DNA of 56,261 bases, from NCBI GenBank assembly GCA_049522195.1, contig JBEKOB010000023.1:1-56261 (forward strand), read 5' to 3'. Of the stretch, positions 32,772-41,845 are shown one piece after another (position 1 is the stretch's first letter; each line of letters begins with the position of its first letter). Below the pieces are notes generated by a model, which saw only the letters and a program-made list of their open reading frames with translations, was not told the DNA's origin and ran no database searches. Source of the stretch: UBA9647 sp049522195 (GTDB lineage Bacteria; Bacteroidota; Ignavibacteria; UBA10030). The position numbers and the translations under genes are program-made.

Positions 32772-32803
32772 GCAGGCCTGTTCACTATCGTGAACAGGCC
32801 TGC
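32772..32803. repeat. Perfect 14-bp-arm hairpin behind pyrC
   Basis: GCAGGCCTGTTCAC (32772-32785) and its exact reverse complement (32790-32803) are separated by TATC. No T-run follows, so it is not a textbook intrinsic terminator in either direction, though its place 43 bp behind pyrC suggests a role in 3' end formation or protection. It could also be a protein-binding palindrome. Confidence 0.75.
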
Positions 32804-32927
32804 GGCTTCATGGTACACCATCCTTGTCCGACTTGAAGAATTCGGTGCCAAATGGGGCCCATCACATATGGCATATGCTTTGTCATCTTCATCGGTGCAC
32901 GTACTCACTGCTTCAGGGAGGGACACC

Positions 32928-33728
32928 ATGAAAAACATCGGACTCATTCTCGTTGTGACAATGATGATGGGTTGCCATCACTCATTGTATATCGACCTAA
33001 CGCCGCCAAGCCCGCCTCACGGAATTCTTGCGACTGCCATGGATAATGCTGTCGAGATCTCCTGGTTGAGAAATCCTGAACCGGATGTGGCTGGCTACAG
33101 GATCTGGGTTAGTGATCGGTATGATGGAAAGTACCTCGTGCTTGGGGATATCGACGGGACGAAGTTCGTGGATTACGGAGCCAAGAATGGAGTCCGATTG
33201 TATTATGGCGTGACTGCGTACGACTATGACGGCAACGAAAGTGACTTGAGCACCGACCTTGTGTATGCCACGGCGAGACCCGAGGGATACGGCACCAGAC
33301 TCAACGACTTCCATGCGTCGCCGGACCTTTCGGGATACGATTTCTCGACCTATTCCGTGGGGAACTACAATGACGATTACACAGACGTCTTCTTTGAATC
33401 CGTCAGCGGCCACTTCTACCTCAATGTGTGGGACGACTCCGATATTCAGGATATGGGATATACGAATACCTTCTATGACATATCCGTCGCCCCATCGGCC
33501 GGATGGTCGCCGTCGAAATCGGTCGAGGTGATCCCTGGTCATACCTATGTCATCTGGACGTGGGACGATCACTTCGCCAAAGTGCGTGTTCGGGAGGTGA
33601 CGTCATCGCGTGTTACCTTCGATTGGGCGTACCAAGTTGCGAAATCGAATCCCGAGCTCAAGCGGCAGCTTGCCACGGATGGTTCCCGGTCGATTCATCC
33701 GAAATCGATGATGTTCACCGGTAGATGA
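32928..33728 (+). CDS. Putative lipoprotein with one fibronectin type III domain
   Basis: The 266-residue exported protein starts with a hydrophobic signal ending in MMMGC, a weak lipobox with cysteine at residue 16. Residues 25-115 look like a fibronectin type III fold (PHGILATAMDNAVEISWL, AGYRIWVS, YYGVTAYDYDGNESDLS), the pattern common in Bacteroidota surface proteins. The second half, rich in aromatic residues and aspartate (YDFSTYSVGNYNDDYTDVFF), is not recognised. The start is fixed by AGGGAGGG before ATG at 32928. Neighbours give no functional hint. Confidence 0.78.
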   Translation: MKNIGLILVVTMMMGCHHSLYIDLTPPSPPHGILATAMDNAVEISWLRNPEPDVAGYRIWVSDRYDGKYLVLGDIDGTKFVDYGAKNGVRLYYGVTAYDYDGNESDLSTDLVYATARPEGYGTRLNDFHASPDLSGYDFSTYSVGNYNDDYTDVFFESVSGHFYLNVWDDSDIQDMGYTNTFYDISVAPSAGWSPSKSVEVIPGHTYVIWTWDDHFAKVRVREVTSSRVTFDWAYQVAKSNPELKRQLATDGSRSIHPKSMMFTGR

Positions 33729-33853
33729 TGCTCGCCACACACGGGGGATGTTGAGTGCTGGTAAGAAAAGCAATGAGCGCCACCCCTGAGGGAAGATCGA
33801 GGAGAAGAGAAGAGGGTGGCGTCCGCGCGTTACTACGCTTGAGGCGCCTTCGG

Positions 33854-33882
33854 TTGACTTTATTTGCCTTTTCTGATACTTT
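33854..33882 (+). promoter_or_regulatory. Promoter-like boxes just before the DUF4783 gene
   Basis: TTGACT (33854-33859), a 17-bp spacer and TACTTT (33877-33882) form a sigma-70-type promoter. Transcription would begin near 33889, only a few bases from the ATG at 33893, and no ribosome site fits in between. The transcript may thus be almost leaderless. Confidence 0.45.
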
Positions 33883-33892
33883 GTGTTCGCCT

Positions 33893-34372
33893 ATGCGATC
33901 CAGTGCTCTGGTCCTGATAGCTCTTGTTGTTATCCTGCAATGTGGGGTGGCCCAATCGCCAAGTCAGCGGGTACCGCCACGGCGTGAACCTGCACTTGGA
34001 AGAGAGATACAGAATCGCGTGCCCAACCAGGAAGATGCCCGCAAACTCTTCGGGATCATCGAGCAGAGCATCCTCAGGTCATCTCTTACCTCTGCATCCT
34101 CACATTTTGCACAGCAAGTGTTTGTGAACATGTCGGGGGGCGAAAGCGGCTATTTTTCCGCAAGCCAGACGGTCTCCATTCTACAACGCTATTTCTCGAA
34201 TCGATCTTCGCTCTCCTTTGAGTTTTCACGATTCAGCGACACTGGATCCACTCCATATGCCACGGGCCGATTGACCTTTACCGCAAAAGGGAGAAGAGAA
34301 TCGGCACAGGTCTATGTGTCTCTCCGGTTCCTGGACTCCCGTTGGGTCATCAGCCAGTTTAACATCTACTAA
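33893..34372 (+). CDS. DUF4783 family exported protein
   Basis: The 159-residue protein has a signal peptide (SSALVLIALVVILQCGVAQ), a short linker with prolines and arginines, and a compact domain of the DUF4783 type: ARKLFGIIEQSI, FVNMSGGESGYFSASQ, ILQRYFSN and a closing SRWVISQFNIY. The family is mainly known from Bacteroidota and has an NTF2-like appearance; its function is unknown. ATG at 33893 is chosen because the signal peptide starts there; a longer frame upstream is arginine-rich and not homologous. It ends 16 bp before the large kinase gene. Confidence 0.82.
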   Translation: MRSSALVLIALVVILQCGVAQSPSQRVPPRREPALGREIQNRVPNQEDARKLFGIIEQSILRSSLTSASSHFAQQVFVNMSGGESGYFSASQTVSILQRYFSNRSSLSFEFSRFSDTGSTPYATGRLTFTAKGRRESAQVYVSLRFLDSRWVISQFNIY

Positions 34373-34388
34373 GCATCGCACCCAAGAC

Positions 34389-37300
34389 ATGTCCCTTTAT
34401 CCTGCCGGAAAATCTACGCGCCTCGCTGTATGGGGGTTTCTCGTTTCGGCCGGAGCCGTGCTGTTGCTGTTCGCCGTTCAATTTGCCTGGCGCTCTCACA
34501 TCGAAGCCAACTGGTCACAATCGAAGTCCGAGCGGCAGCAGGATCTCGGTAAGACCATTCAGTTGAGCTTCAACGATCGCCTTGAAAGTCAGCGGCAAAA
34601 GGGGGTTGAGATACGGCTTGATGAAGAAATCAGCCGGGCAGTTGATACGCGGGCGCCAGGGACCCTTGCCTCGGCATTTCAGCGACTTAGCAAATACAAC
34701 TCTGAGGAGGACCTTAGTGTCGACATTGTCGATACGGCTGGGACGATCATCCTCTGGTCGGGTAGAAGCGTTGTCACGACGTATGCTTCGATACTTAAGC
34801 CCTTTCATGGCGATCGAGTTGCCTTCGTATCACAGGCCCGTCTCCACCGGTATCTATCAGTGGGAGTCGGATCATCGGACAAACGGTACTTTGTGTTTGT
34901 CGGTCGACCTCTCGAGACCACATACCCGGTGTCGAATCGCTTTGTCTCAAGCACGAGCCTGGCTGACGAGCTGCTACAGGACACGGGCCTTCCCATCCAT
35001 TTCGTAACAGAGGTCATGCCGCGCGATACAGCGTCAGAGTCAGCGTTCGCCATACCGCTGACGGACGTCGAAGGCAGACTACTCAGCTACGCTCTCGCGC
35101 CTCTTCCCACGATTGCAGCCGAAACTCAGAAAGCAGATCGATACTTCGATTCGGGAAAAAGCCTTGCCGCCGCGGTTGGCATGTGTTTTCTGGCGGTCCT
35201 CCTCTTTATAGCAGCAGGAAGTGCGGGGAGCCGCTGGTTGAGATATGGTTTCGCCATTCTTCTGGCCTGGGCTGTCCGAATTGGATGGCGATTCCTTGGG
35301 TTCCCTTCGACACTCGTTGGTGGTTTTCTGTTTGACCCCGCAATTCATTCATCCCCATTTCCGCTTGGACTGGCAGGCTCGCTTGCTGAACTAACGCTTT
35401 CCGCTCTGACGTTATTGTTCACAATGCTCCTCCTCTTGAAACTTACTCTGGATTGGTTCCGCTCTTCGACTCATACCGACCTTGGAAGATCGAGATATCC
35501 GGGGTACGCAGTGGCATTTCTTCTGCCCTTCGCCTTCCAGCTTCTGGTCCGTGCGTACGGCGCCGCGTTGCGAAGTTTTGTGTTCGATTCGACGATTCGC
35601 TACCGGGACCCGATGTCGCTGCTGCCAAATCCGCCGATGTTGGTGATGCACCTCAACATAATTCTTCTGACGATCGCCCTCGGTGCAACCTGCCTGGCAA
35701 TTTTCCTTTTTGCAAGTCATTTCATGGGGGGTGTTGTTCGCGATGGAAAGATTGCGTGGACTCGAGTGACGGTCCTGGGATTGACAATCTTGGTTGGATA
35801 TGGCGCCTACCTGTTGTTGGATCAGCCACCCCAGCTTCCGTTGTATGTGCCTCTCTCGCTCTACGGCTCGGTTCTGGTGTTTGTGCTCCTGCTGGAGTTG
35901 CGCGGTCCCACATGGTACCCTTGGAGAGTGCGCCCCCTGGTAGCGACGGCAATCGTCTTGGCCGGCGCATTCATTTTTGCTGTGCTGGCTCTCGACGCGA
36001 AGACGCATGAAAAGGAAAGGGAGCGCGCACAGCTCCTGGCCGAAGAACTCCTGCGTCCTGTTGACAACTGGCTCTCGCTTGTCGTGTCCGAAAGCCTGCG
36101 AGGAGCGACTTCGAGGGCAGTCGATCAACTCGCGGAGGGAGGAAATGACTCCACTGCCTCGGTTGACCTTGCATTCGGACTCTGGGCGCAAACTCTGATG
36201 AGCAAGGAAGGATACAATTCAGCCCTGGTGGTCTATGACCCGTTCGGGAAGGAATTGAGCCGGTTCTCCGTCGGCCTCACTTCTGTCGACCAGATGAATC
36301 TTCTCACGCAGTTGTTCCACAAGGAAGAAGAGGCACTCCTTGTTGTAGACCGCAAAGTGCCTGATGGGACAGTGAAGTATTACGGAGAATGGCAGTACGT
36401 TTTGGCGCCGGGCAATCAACCCGTTGGTTCCATTGCCATCGTGATGTCTGCGAGTCAGAGAACACTGTTCCGTGGTGAGGCACCGGAGCAACTGCGCAGC
36501 ACATCCCGCGAACCATTCGAGGACGCGTTCCGAAAAGTGTCGATATCAGAATACCGGGATGGAATACTCTGGTCGACCAATGACCCTATTCTTTTCAGAG
36601 GAATGCGCTTGCAGCCGTCGATTGAATCAGACCTGAACAACTCGACAGGAAGATTTGTATGGTCGGAACAAGACCTGGAAGGCCAATCCTACGACGTTCT
36701 CTATGCCAAAGATGACGCCGATCGCTCGCGAATTCTCTCTCTGAGCATTGGGTCGCTTGACATCCGATGGCATCTCTTCAACATCGTGAAGACCCTCCTG
36801 GTGTATTTGCTCATGTTCGGACTCATCAGCATTGCCGCGTCGCTTTCGTCTGTCATTGCGGGTCGTCCACCACGATTCGGTTTCCGTGAAAAGCTCATCA
36901 CTTCATTTGCCATCCTCTCGGTCCTGCCGCTCCTCCTGATGGCCTATTACAACAAGGAGCTTGCCATCGATCGGCTCGACCAGAATATCACCAAGCGGCT
37001 CTCACAGGATCTGGATGTGACTCAGCAACGTATTTCTATTTTAGTCGAAGATGAGCAGGATTTTTCGCAAGGTGTGAATAATGATTTCTGTGAAACCGTT
37101 GCCTCAGACCTCGGGGTGGATTTCAGCATCTATCAGGGAGCGCAGCTGAAGGCCAGCAGTCGGCCCGAGCTGTTTCGGGCGTCCATTCTGGACAATCGGT
37201 TGACCGGGACGGCGTATGTCAACACGGTCGTGCTCGGACGCGGGTTCTACGAAACGCAGGAACGAATCGGGGAAGTGAGCTACATCGTGGGGTATCGGCC

Positions 37301-38300
37301 CATCGTCATTGGGGACAGCATCAGAGGTGTTCTGGCCGTCCCTGCTTTGTATCGCCAGCAGGAGATTGATGAGGAGCTTGCTCAGAGGAATGCTTTTGTC
37401 CTTGGCGCCTACGCATTGGTCATTTCGTTCGTCATCGGGGTTGCGCTCGTCCTGGCGAATACGTTGTCCAAACCGTTACGAGATCTCTCCAGGGCTGCCC
37501 GGAGTGTTGGGAAGGGGGACCTTGATGTTGTGCTTCGGGCGCAATCCGCCGACGAAGTGGGCGATCTCATTCGCTCATTCAATGAGATGACGAGTGAGCT
37601 CAAAGCCAGCCGGGAGAATCTCGCCAGGGCGGAACGGGAGCTCGCGTGGAAGGAGATGGCAAAACAGGTCGCACATGAAATCAAGAATCCGCTCACACCC
37701 ATCAAACTCTCCATTCAGCATCTCGTGCAGGCTTACCGACAAGGCGCGAAGGATTTCGGTGACATCCTTCAGCGTGTTTCGCAGACGGTTGTCGAACAGA
37801 TCGATGTACTGACCCGTATCGCATCCGAGTTCTCGAACTTCGCCCGTATGCCTGAGCGGACCTTTGAACGGGTCGATCTAAAGCAACTCCTGCAGGAGAC
37901 GATCGATTTGTTCAAAGCAGTCCAGGGCATCGAATTCCGCCACACCTTCTCAGCCGCACCCGCGATTGTCGTGGCAGACCAGGATGAGCTACGGCGCGTC
38001 TTTATCAACCTCGTCCGCAACAGCGTGCAGGCGATGGAGAAGGGGGGCGTTATCGCGGTTGAACTGAGCGTTGAGCACCAGGTCTGCTCAATCCGAATCA
38101 GCGACACGGGAAGTGGAATACCGGAGGACATCCAGTCGAAGGTATTTCAACCCAATTTCTCCACGAAGACCGACGGTATGGGTCTCGGCCTCGCAATAAC
38201 CCGGAAGGTCATTGAGGATTTGAATGGCACCATCAGTCTACACAGCAAGGTTGGAGAGGGGACGATGGTTGAGATGAACATTCCACTTCTTCACAGCTAG
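34389..38300 (+). CDS. Very large NtrY-like sensor histidine kinase
   Basis: At 1303 residues this is far longer than usual NtrY kinases. There is a first helix at about 15-35 and a first extracytoplasmic region to about 250. A block of seven or eight helices follows (about 255-560), then a second extracytoplasmic domain, one or two helices near 800-870, a third extracytoplasmic domain and a helix before HAMP (about 1017-1075). The kinase core has the phospho-histidine near residue 1096 (KQVAHEIKNPLTPIKLSI) and an ATPase domain with NLVRNSVQAM, DTGSGIPE and GMGLGLAITRKVIE. The H-box motif is of the NtrY type. No response regulator gene is adjacent. It ends 1 bp before pgeF. Confidence 0.9.
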   Translation: MSLYPAGKSTRLAVWGFLVSAGAVLLLFAVQFAWRSHIEANWSQSKSERQQDLGKTIQLSFNDRLESQRQKGVEIRLDEEISRAVDTRAPGTLASAFQRLSKYNSEEDLSVDIVDTAGTIILWSGRSVVTTYASILKPFHGDRVAFVSQARLHRYLSVGVGSSDKRYFVFVGRPLETTYPVSNRFVSSTSLADELLQDTGLPIHFVTEVMPRDTASESAFAIPLTDVEGRLLSYALAPLPTIAAETQKADRYFDSGKSLAAAVGMCFLAVLLFIAAGSAGSRWLRYGFAILLAWAVRIGWRFLGFPSTLVGGFLFDPAIHSSPFPLGLAGSLAELTLSALTLLFTMLLLLKLTLDWFRSSTHTDLGRSRYPGYAVAFLLPFAFQLLVRAYGAALRSFVFDSTIRYRDPMSLLPNPPMLVMHLNIILLTIALGATCLAIFLFASHFMGGVVRDGKIAWTRVTVLGLTILVGYGAYLLLDQPPQLPLYVPLSLYGSVLVFVLLLELRGPTWYPWRVRPLVATAIVLAGAFIFAVLALDAKTHEKERERAQLLAEELLRPVDNWLSLVVSESLRGATSRAVDQLAEGGNDSTASVDLAFGLWAQTLMSKEGYNSALVVYDPFGKELSRFSVGLTSVDQMNLLTQLFHKEEEALLVVDRKVPDGTVKYYGEWQYVLAPGNQPVGSIAIVMSASQRTLFRGEAPEQLRSTSREPFEDAFRKVSISEYRDGILWSTNDPILFRGMRLQPSIESDLNNSTGRFVWSEQDLEGQSYDVLYAKDDADRSRILSLSIGSLDIRWHLFNIVKTLLVYLLMFGLISIAASLSSVIAGRPPRFGFREKLITSFAILSVLPLLLMAYYNKELAIDRLDQNITKRLSQDLDVTQQRISILVEDEQDFSQGVNNDFCETVASDLGVDFSIYQGAQLKASSRPELFRASILDNRLTGTAYVNTVVLGRGFYETQERIGEVSYIVGYRPIVIGDSIRGVLAVPALYRQQEIDEELAQRNAFVLGAYALVISFVIGVALVLANTLSKPLRDLSRAARSVGKGDLDVVLRAQSADEVGDLIRSFNEMTSELKASRENLARAERELAWKEMAKQVAHEIKNPLTPIKLSIQHLVQAYRQGAKDFGDILQRVSQTVVEQIDVLTRIASEFSNFARMPERTFERVDLKQLLQETIDLFKAVQGIEFRHTFSAAPAIVVADQDELRRVFINLVRNSVQAMEKGGVIAVELSVEHQVCSIRISDTGSGIPEDIQSKVFQPNFSTKTDGMGLGLAITRKVIEDLNGTISLHSKVGEGTMVEMNIPLLHS

Positions 38301-38301
38301 G

Positions 38302-39057
38302 ATGAGCCGACCGCGGATCATTTCTTCTGATATACTTTCGCGATACCGCACTCTTCGTTTCGGAATGAGCACTCGACAGGGTGGGACAAGCCGGGAACCT
38401 TTGGGCATGAATCTGAGTTTTCGAGTCGGGGACAAACCGGAGCGTGTCGGGGAGAACCGGCGCCGATTTTTCGGAGCGCTCGGATTCGACCCTCAACGAG
38501 TGGCAATTCCCCTGCAGTGCCATTCAAGCCACATTCAGAGCGTCAATCTGCCGGGCGAATACGATTCATGCGACGGCCTTGTGACGACTACAAAGAACCT
38601 CCCACTGGTGATCACCGTGGCTGATTGTTTGCCGATTGTACTCTTCGATCCAAGGGCTGCTGTGCTTGGTCATGTTCATGCGGGCTGGCGAGGATCCGAA
38701 GGTGCCATTGTTCGCAAGGCAGTGACGATGATGATGGATGAATTCGGTGCATCTCCTACTACGATGGTGGCATACCTTGGACCTTCCGCAGGCGTTTGCT
38801 GCTATGAAGTGGGCCGGGAGGTGGCTGATGCCTTTTTGCCCGACAAGCTTGACATCCGAAACGGGAGGATCTATCTGAACTTGAAGAAAGCAAACACTGA
38901 TCAACTTCTCGAGTGCGGTCTGCGATCGGAGAATATTGAAGTCTCAGACTCTTGTACCATTTGCTCGCCGGAACTCTTTCATTCATACAGAAGAGATCGG
39001 GAGAAATCGGGACGTATGATGGCGGTGGTAAGTATCGTCGGAAACGAGGGGGACTGA
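38302..39057 (+). CDS. pgeF: PgeF/YfiH laccase-domain protein (polyphenol oxidase family)
   Basis: The 251-residue protein belongs to the Cu-oxidase_4 family (PF02578). The zinc/copper-site residues are visible in QCHSSHIQ (histidine), VADCLPIVLFD (cysteine) and HVHAGWRGSEGAI (histidine). Members are now known as purine nucleoside phosphorylases/adenosine deaminases (LACC1-like) and, in E. coli, as a peptidoglycan editing factor that prevents misincorporation of L-serine. It starts 1 bp after the kinase stop and ends 3 bp before glmS, another enzyme feeding cell-wall synthesis. Confidence 0.9.
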   Translation: MSRPRIISSDILSRYRTLRFGMSTRQGGTSREPLGMNLSFRVGDKPERVGENRRRFFGALGFDPQRVAIPLQCHSSHIQSVNLPGEYDSCDGLVTTTKNLPLVITVADCLPIVLFDPRAAVLGHVHAGWRGSEGAIVRKAVTMMMDEFGASPTTMVAYLGPSAGVCCYEVGREVADAFLPDKLDIRNGRIYLNLKKANTDQLLECGLRSENIEVSDSCTICSPELFHSYRRDREKSGRMMAVVSIVGNEGD

Positions 39058-39060
39058 GTC

Positions 39061-40893
39061 ATGTGCGGAATCGTCGGATATATCGGCACGAAGAACGCTC
39101 TGCCGGTCGTCCTCAGTGGATTGCGGAGGCTGGAGTACCGCGGCTATGATTCGGCAGGTGTTGCAATGCTTCGCGATGGACACATCAGCGTCGTCAAACG
39201 AGCCGGGAAGATCGCCGAACTTGAGAACGCCCTGCTTGGTGAGTCTGAAGGATGCACGGTCGCCATCGGCCATACCCGATGGGCCACGCACGGCGAACCG
39301 AACGAGATGAATGCGCATCCTCATCTTGACTGCCGGAATGAGATCGCTGTCATTCATAACGGCGTGATCGAAAATTACGCCGTTCTCAAACGGAAGCTTC
39401 TCGACGCAGGTCACGTCTTCAGATCGGCAACAGACACTGAAGTGTTGGTGCATTTGATCGAGCAGTTCCAGTTAAGAGGGTCCAGCCTGGAACAATCTGT
39501 GCGCTTGGCCCTTACGCAGATCAAGGGAACGTACGGGATCGTCGTCCTGGCTGCCTCGGAACCCGACAAACTCATCGTCGCTAGAAATGGCAGCCCTCTT
39601 GCGATTGGAGTGGGTGAGAATGAGAACATCGTCGCTTCTGATGCCTCTGCGATCGTTCAGCACACGCGGCGTGTCATGTATCTCGAGGATGGAGAAATGG
39701 CTGTCGTAACGGCCGAAGGTGTCACAACAACCACGCTTGCTGACATCCCGGTTGAAAAGTTCATCCAGGAATTGAGTATAGATTTGCAGGAAATTGAACG
39801 GGGCAAGTACGACCACTTCATGCTCAAGGAAATCCACGAACAGCCCGACACGATTCGGAATGCCATGCGCGGCCGGCTCAACGCCGGAGAGAATGAAATC
39901 AAGCTTGGAGGTCTTGAGGACGTACGTGACATCCTTCTTGGTGCGAAGCGGATAGTGTTTGTTGGTTGCGGGACCTCATGGCATGCTGCCCTGGTTGGTG
40001 AGTACCTGCTCGAGCAAATCGCAGGTGTGCCCGTAGAGGTGGAGTATGCTTCTGAGTTCCGATATCGGAATCCGGTCGTAGGTCCGGGTGATATCGTATT
40101 CGCAATCAGCCAGAGCGGTGAAACCGCAGATACCCTCGCTGCTCTTCGACAGGCAAAGGCCAAGGGCGCAGCAGCCCTGGGAATCGTCAACGTTGTCGGG
40201 AGCACGATCGCCCGTGAGTCGCAGGGTGGGGTGTACATTCATGCGGGACCTGAAATCGGGGTTGCCTCGACAAAGGCCTTCACTTCTCAGCTGACCGTTT
40301 TGTCCCTGATCACTCTGATGATCGCGAAAGCAAGGGGGATACCAGGCGATAAGCTCTCACTTCTCATTCGGGAGCTGCAAGAACTGCCTGAAAAAGTTGA
40401 GTATGTCCTGCGAACATCGGGGCGAATCATGGAGATTGCGCAGGAGTTCAAGGGGGCGACCAATTTCCTGTATTTGGGACGGGGTTCGAATTTCCCGGTG
40501 GCACTTGAAGGTGCGCTCAAGCTGAAGGAAATCTCCTACATCCATGCCGAAGGCTATCCCGCGGCTGAGATGAAGCACGGACCAATTGCCCTCATTGATG
40601 AGAACATGCCTGTCGTCGTCATAGCGCCGAAGGATGCAATCTACGACAAGGTGGTCAGCAACATACAGGAAGTTCGTGCTCGCAAGGGTCGACTAATCGT
40701 CATCGCAAACGAGGATGATCATGAAATTGCTCACCTTGCAGAGGTCGTTCTTCGGGTTCCACGCACCTATGGCTATTTCGGGCCGATCATCAATGTCATT
40801 CCATTGCAATTGTTGGCCTACCACATCGCTGTCGCGCGGGGAGTCAATGTGGATCAACCACGAAATCTGGCGAAAAGCGTCACCGTCGAATGA
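39061..40893 (+). CDS. glmS: Glutamine-fructose-6-phosphate aminotransferase
   Basis: The 610-residue enzyme makes glucosamine-6-phosphate for cell-wall and lipopolysaccharide precursors. The N-terminal glutaminase has its catalytic cysteine directly after the start (MCGIVGYIG), with RRLEYRGYDSAG and GHTRWATHGEP. Two SIS domains follow: VFVGCGTSWHAALVGEYLLE with SQSGETADTLAALR, and YLGRGSNFPVALEGALKLKE. It ends with the usual DQPRNLAKSVTVE. It lies 3 bp behind pgeF, so no glmS-type ribozyme leader can precede it. Confidence 0.97.
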   Translation: MCGIVGYIGTKNALPVVLSGLRRLEYRGYDSAGVAMLRDGHISVVKRAGKIAELENALLGESEGCTVAIGHTRWATHGEPNEMNAHPHLDCRNEIAVIHNGVIENYAVLKRKLLDAGHVFRSATDTEVLVHLIEQFQLRGSSLEQSVRLALTQIKGTYGIVVLAASEPDKLIVARNGSPLAIGVGENENIVASDASAIVQHTRRVMYLEDGEMAVVTAEGVTTTTLADIPVEKFIQELSIDLQEIERGKYDHFMLKEIHEQPDTIRNAMRGRLNAGENEIKLGGLEDVRDILLGAKRIVFVGCGTSWHAALVGEYLLEQIAGVPVEVEYASEFRYRNPVVGPGDIVFAISQSGETADTLAALRQAKAKGAAALGIVNVVGSTIARESQGGVYIHAGPEIGVASTKAFTSQLTVLSLITLMIAKARGIPGDKLSLLIRELQELPEKVEYVLRTSGRIMEIAQEFKGATNFLYLGRGSNFPVALEGALKLKEISYIHAEGYPAAEMKHGPIALIDENMPVVVIAPKDAIYDKVVSNIQEVRARKGRLIVIANEDDHEIAHLAEVVLRVPRTYGYFGPIINVIPLQLLAYHIAVARGVNVDQPRNLAKSVTVE

Positions 40894-40896
40894 GTT

Positions 40897-40924
40897 TTGA
40901 TTTTCCTCGAAAACTTGGTATCTT
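40897..40924 (+). promoter_or_regulatory. Candidate promoter for the SDR gene
   Basis: TTGATT (40897-40902) and TATCTT (40919-40924) are 16 bp apart, immediately behind the glmS stop, giving a start of transcription near 40931 and a short leader ending in the ribosome site CAGGAGAG. It is a plausible promoter judged only by its boxes. Confidence 0.4.
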
Positions 40925-40960
40925 TTATATCCCTTGTAGAACTTCCATCAGGAGAGAGCA

Positions 40961-41800
40961 ATGAAGAGCGAAACTCGGTTCAAGCCGACAGACTGGGCAG
41001 TTGTTCTTGGAGCATCGAGCGGTTTCGGCGGAGCTGCTGCAATCGAGCTTGCCAGGCACGGCATGAACATCTTCGGTGTACACCTGGATCGCCAGGCGAC
41101 GATGCCGGCAGTTCAGCATGTCATCAAAGAGATCAAGCATACCGGTGCGGAAGCTATCTTCTACAATATCAACGCAGCCGACTCGATCAAGAGGGAAGAG
41201 GCGCTTGATGATATCCAGGAACGGTTCTCGACGGATTCGTCAAACACTGTAAAAGTTCTGCTCCATTCTCTCGCATTTGGGACGCTCAAACCATTTATCG
41301 CGGCGAAACCTGAAGAAGCTCTCTCGCAGGCCCAGATGGAGATGACGCTTGATGTCATGGCTCACAGTCTTGTGTACTGGACCCAGGGGTTGCTCTCCCG
41401 CAAGCTCATGAGAAAAGGGGGGCGGATTATGGGTCTGACCAGTTCCGGAGGGCACAGCGTGATCCCGAACTACGGGGCTATCTCAGCCGCAAAGGCGAGC
41501 CTGGAATCGCATCTCCGGCAGTTGTCCATGGAACTGGGGCCGCTTGGCATCACTGCCAACGCGGTGATGGCTGGCGTCACTGATACTCCTGCGCTCCGCA
41601 AAATCCCCAACCACGTTCGCATGCGTGAAGTCGCACGTGCCAAGAATCCAGCGAACCGGCTCACGACACCGGAAGACGTGGCGAAAGCCATTGTCCTCCT
41701 GGCGGATGAAAACGCGTACTGGATTTCAGGAAATGTCATCGGCGTTGACGGCGGCGAAGATGTGGTGAGCTACATCGGTCCCAAAGCATCGATCGAGTAA
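40961..41800 (+). CDS. Short-chain dehydrogenase, enoyl-ACP reductase-like (FabL/FabI type)
   Basis: The 279-residue Rossmann protein has the cofactor loop GASSGFGGAAAIELARHG, the N-terminal hydrophobic strand WAVVL and a catalytic region NYGAISAAKASLESHLRQLS. Tyrosine and lysine are separated by six residues (Y-x6-K) as in enoyl-ACP reductases, not by three as in classical SDRs. LLHSLAFGTLKPF also resembles the FabI/FabL region lining the acyl site. It most likely completes a fatty-acid elongation cycle. A strong AGGAGAG precedes the ATG. The acyl-CoA dehydrogenase gene follows 45 bp later. Confidence 0.8.
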   Translation: MKSETRFKPTDWAVVLGASSGFGGAAAIELARHGMNIFGVHLDRQATMPAVQHVIKEIKHTGAEAIFYNINAADSIKREEALDDIQERFSTDSSNTVKVLLHSLAFGTLKPFIAAKPEEALSQAQMEMTLDVMAHSLVYWTQGLLSRKLMRKGGRIMGLTSSGGHSVIPNYGAISAAKASLESHLRQLSMELGPLGITANAVMAGVTDTPALRKIPNHVRMREVARAKNPANRLTTPEDVAKAIVLLADENAYWISGNVIGVDGGEDVVSYIGPKASIE

Positions 41801-41845
41801 TCCCCCCCTTCCACAGTCGTATGAATTGTAGCGCAAAGGATAACT

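Noticed and set aside
39040..39061. glmS ribozyme leader
   Set aside because: Only 3 bp separate pgeF and glmS, and no ribozyme-like sequence lies in the intergenic space.
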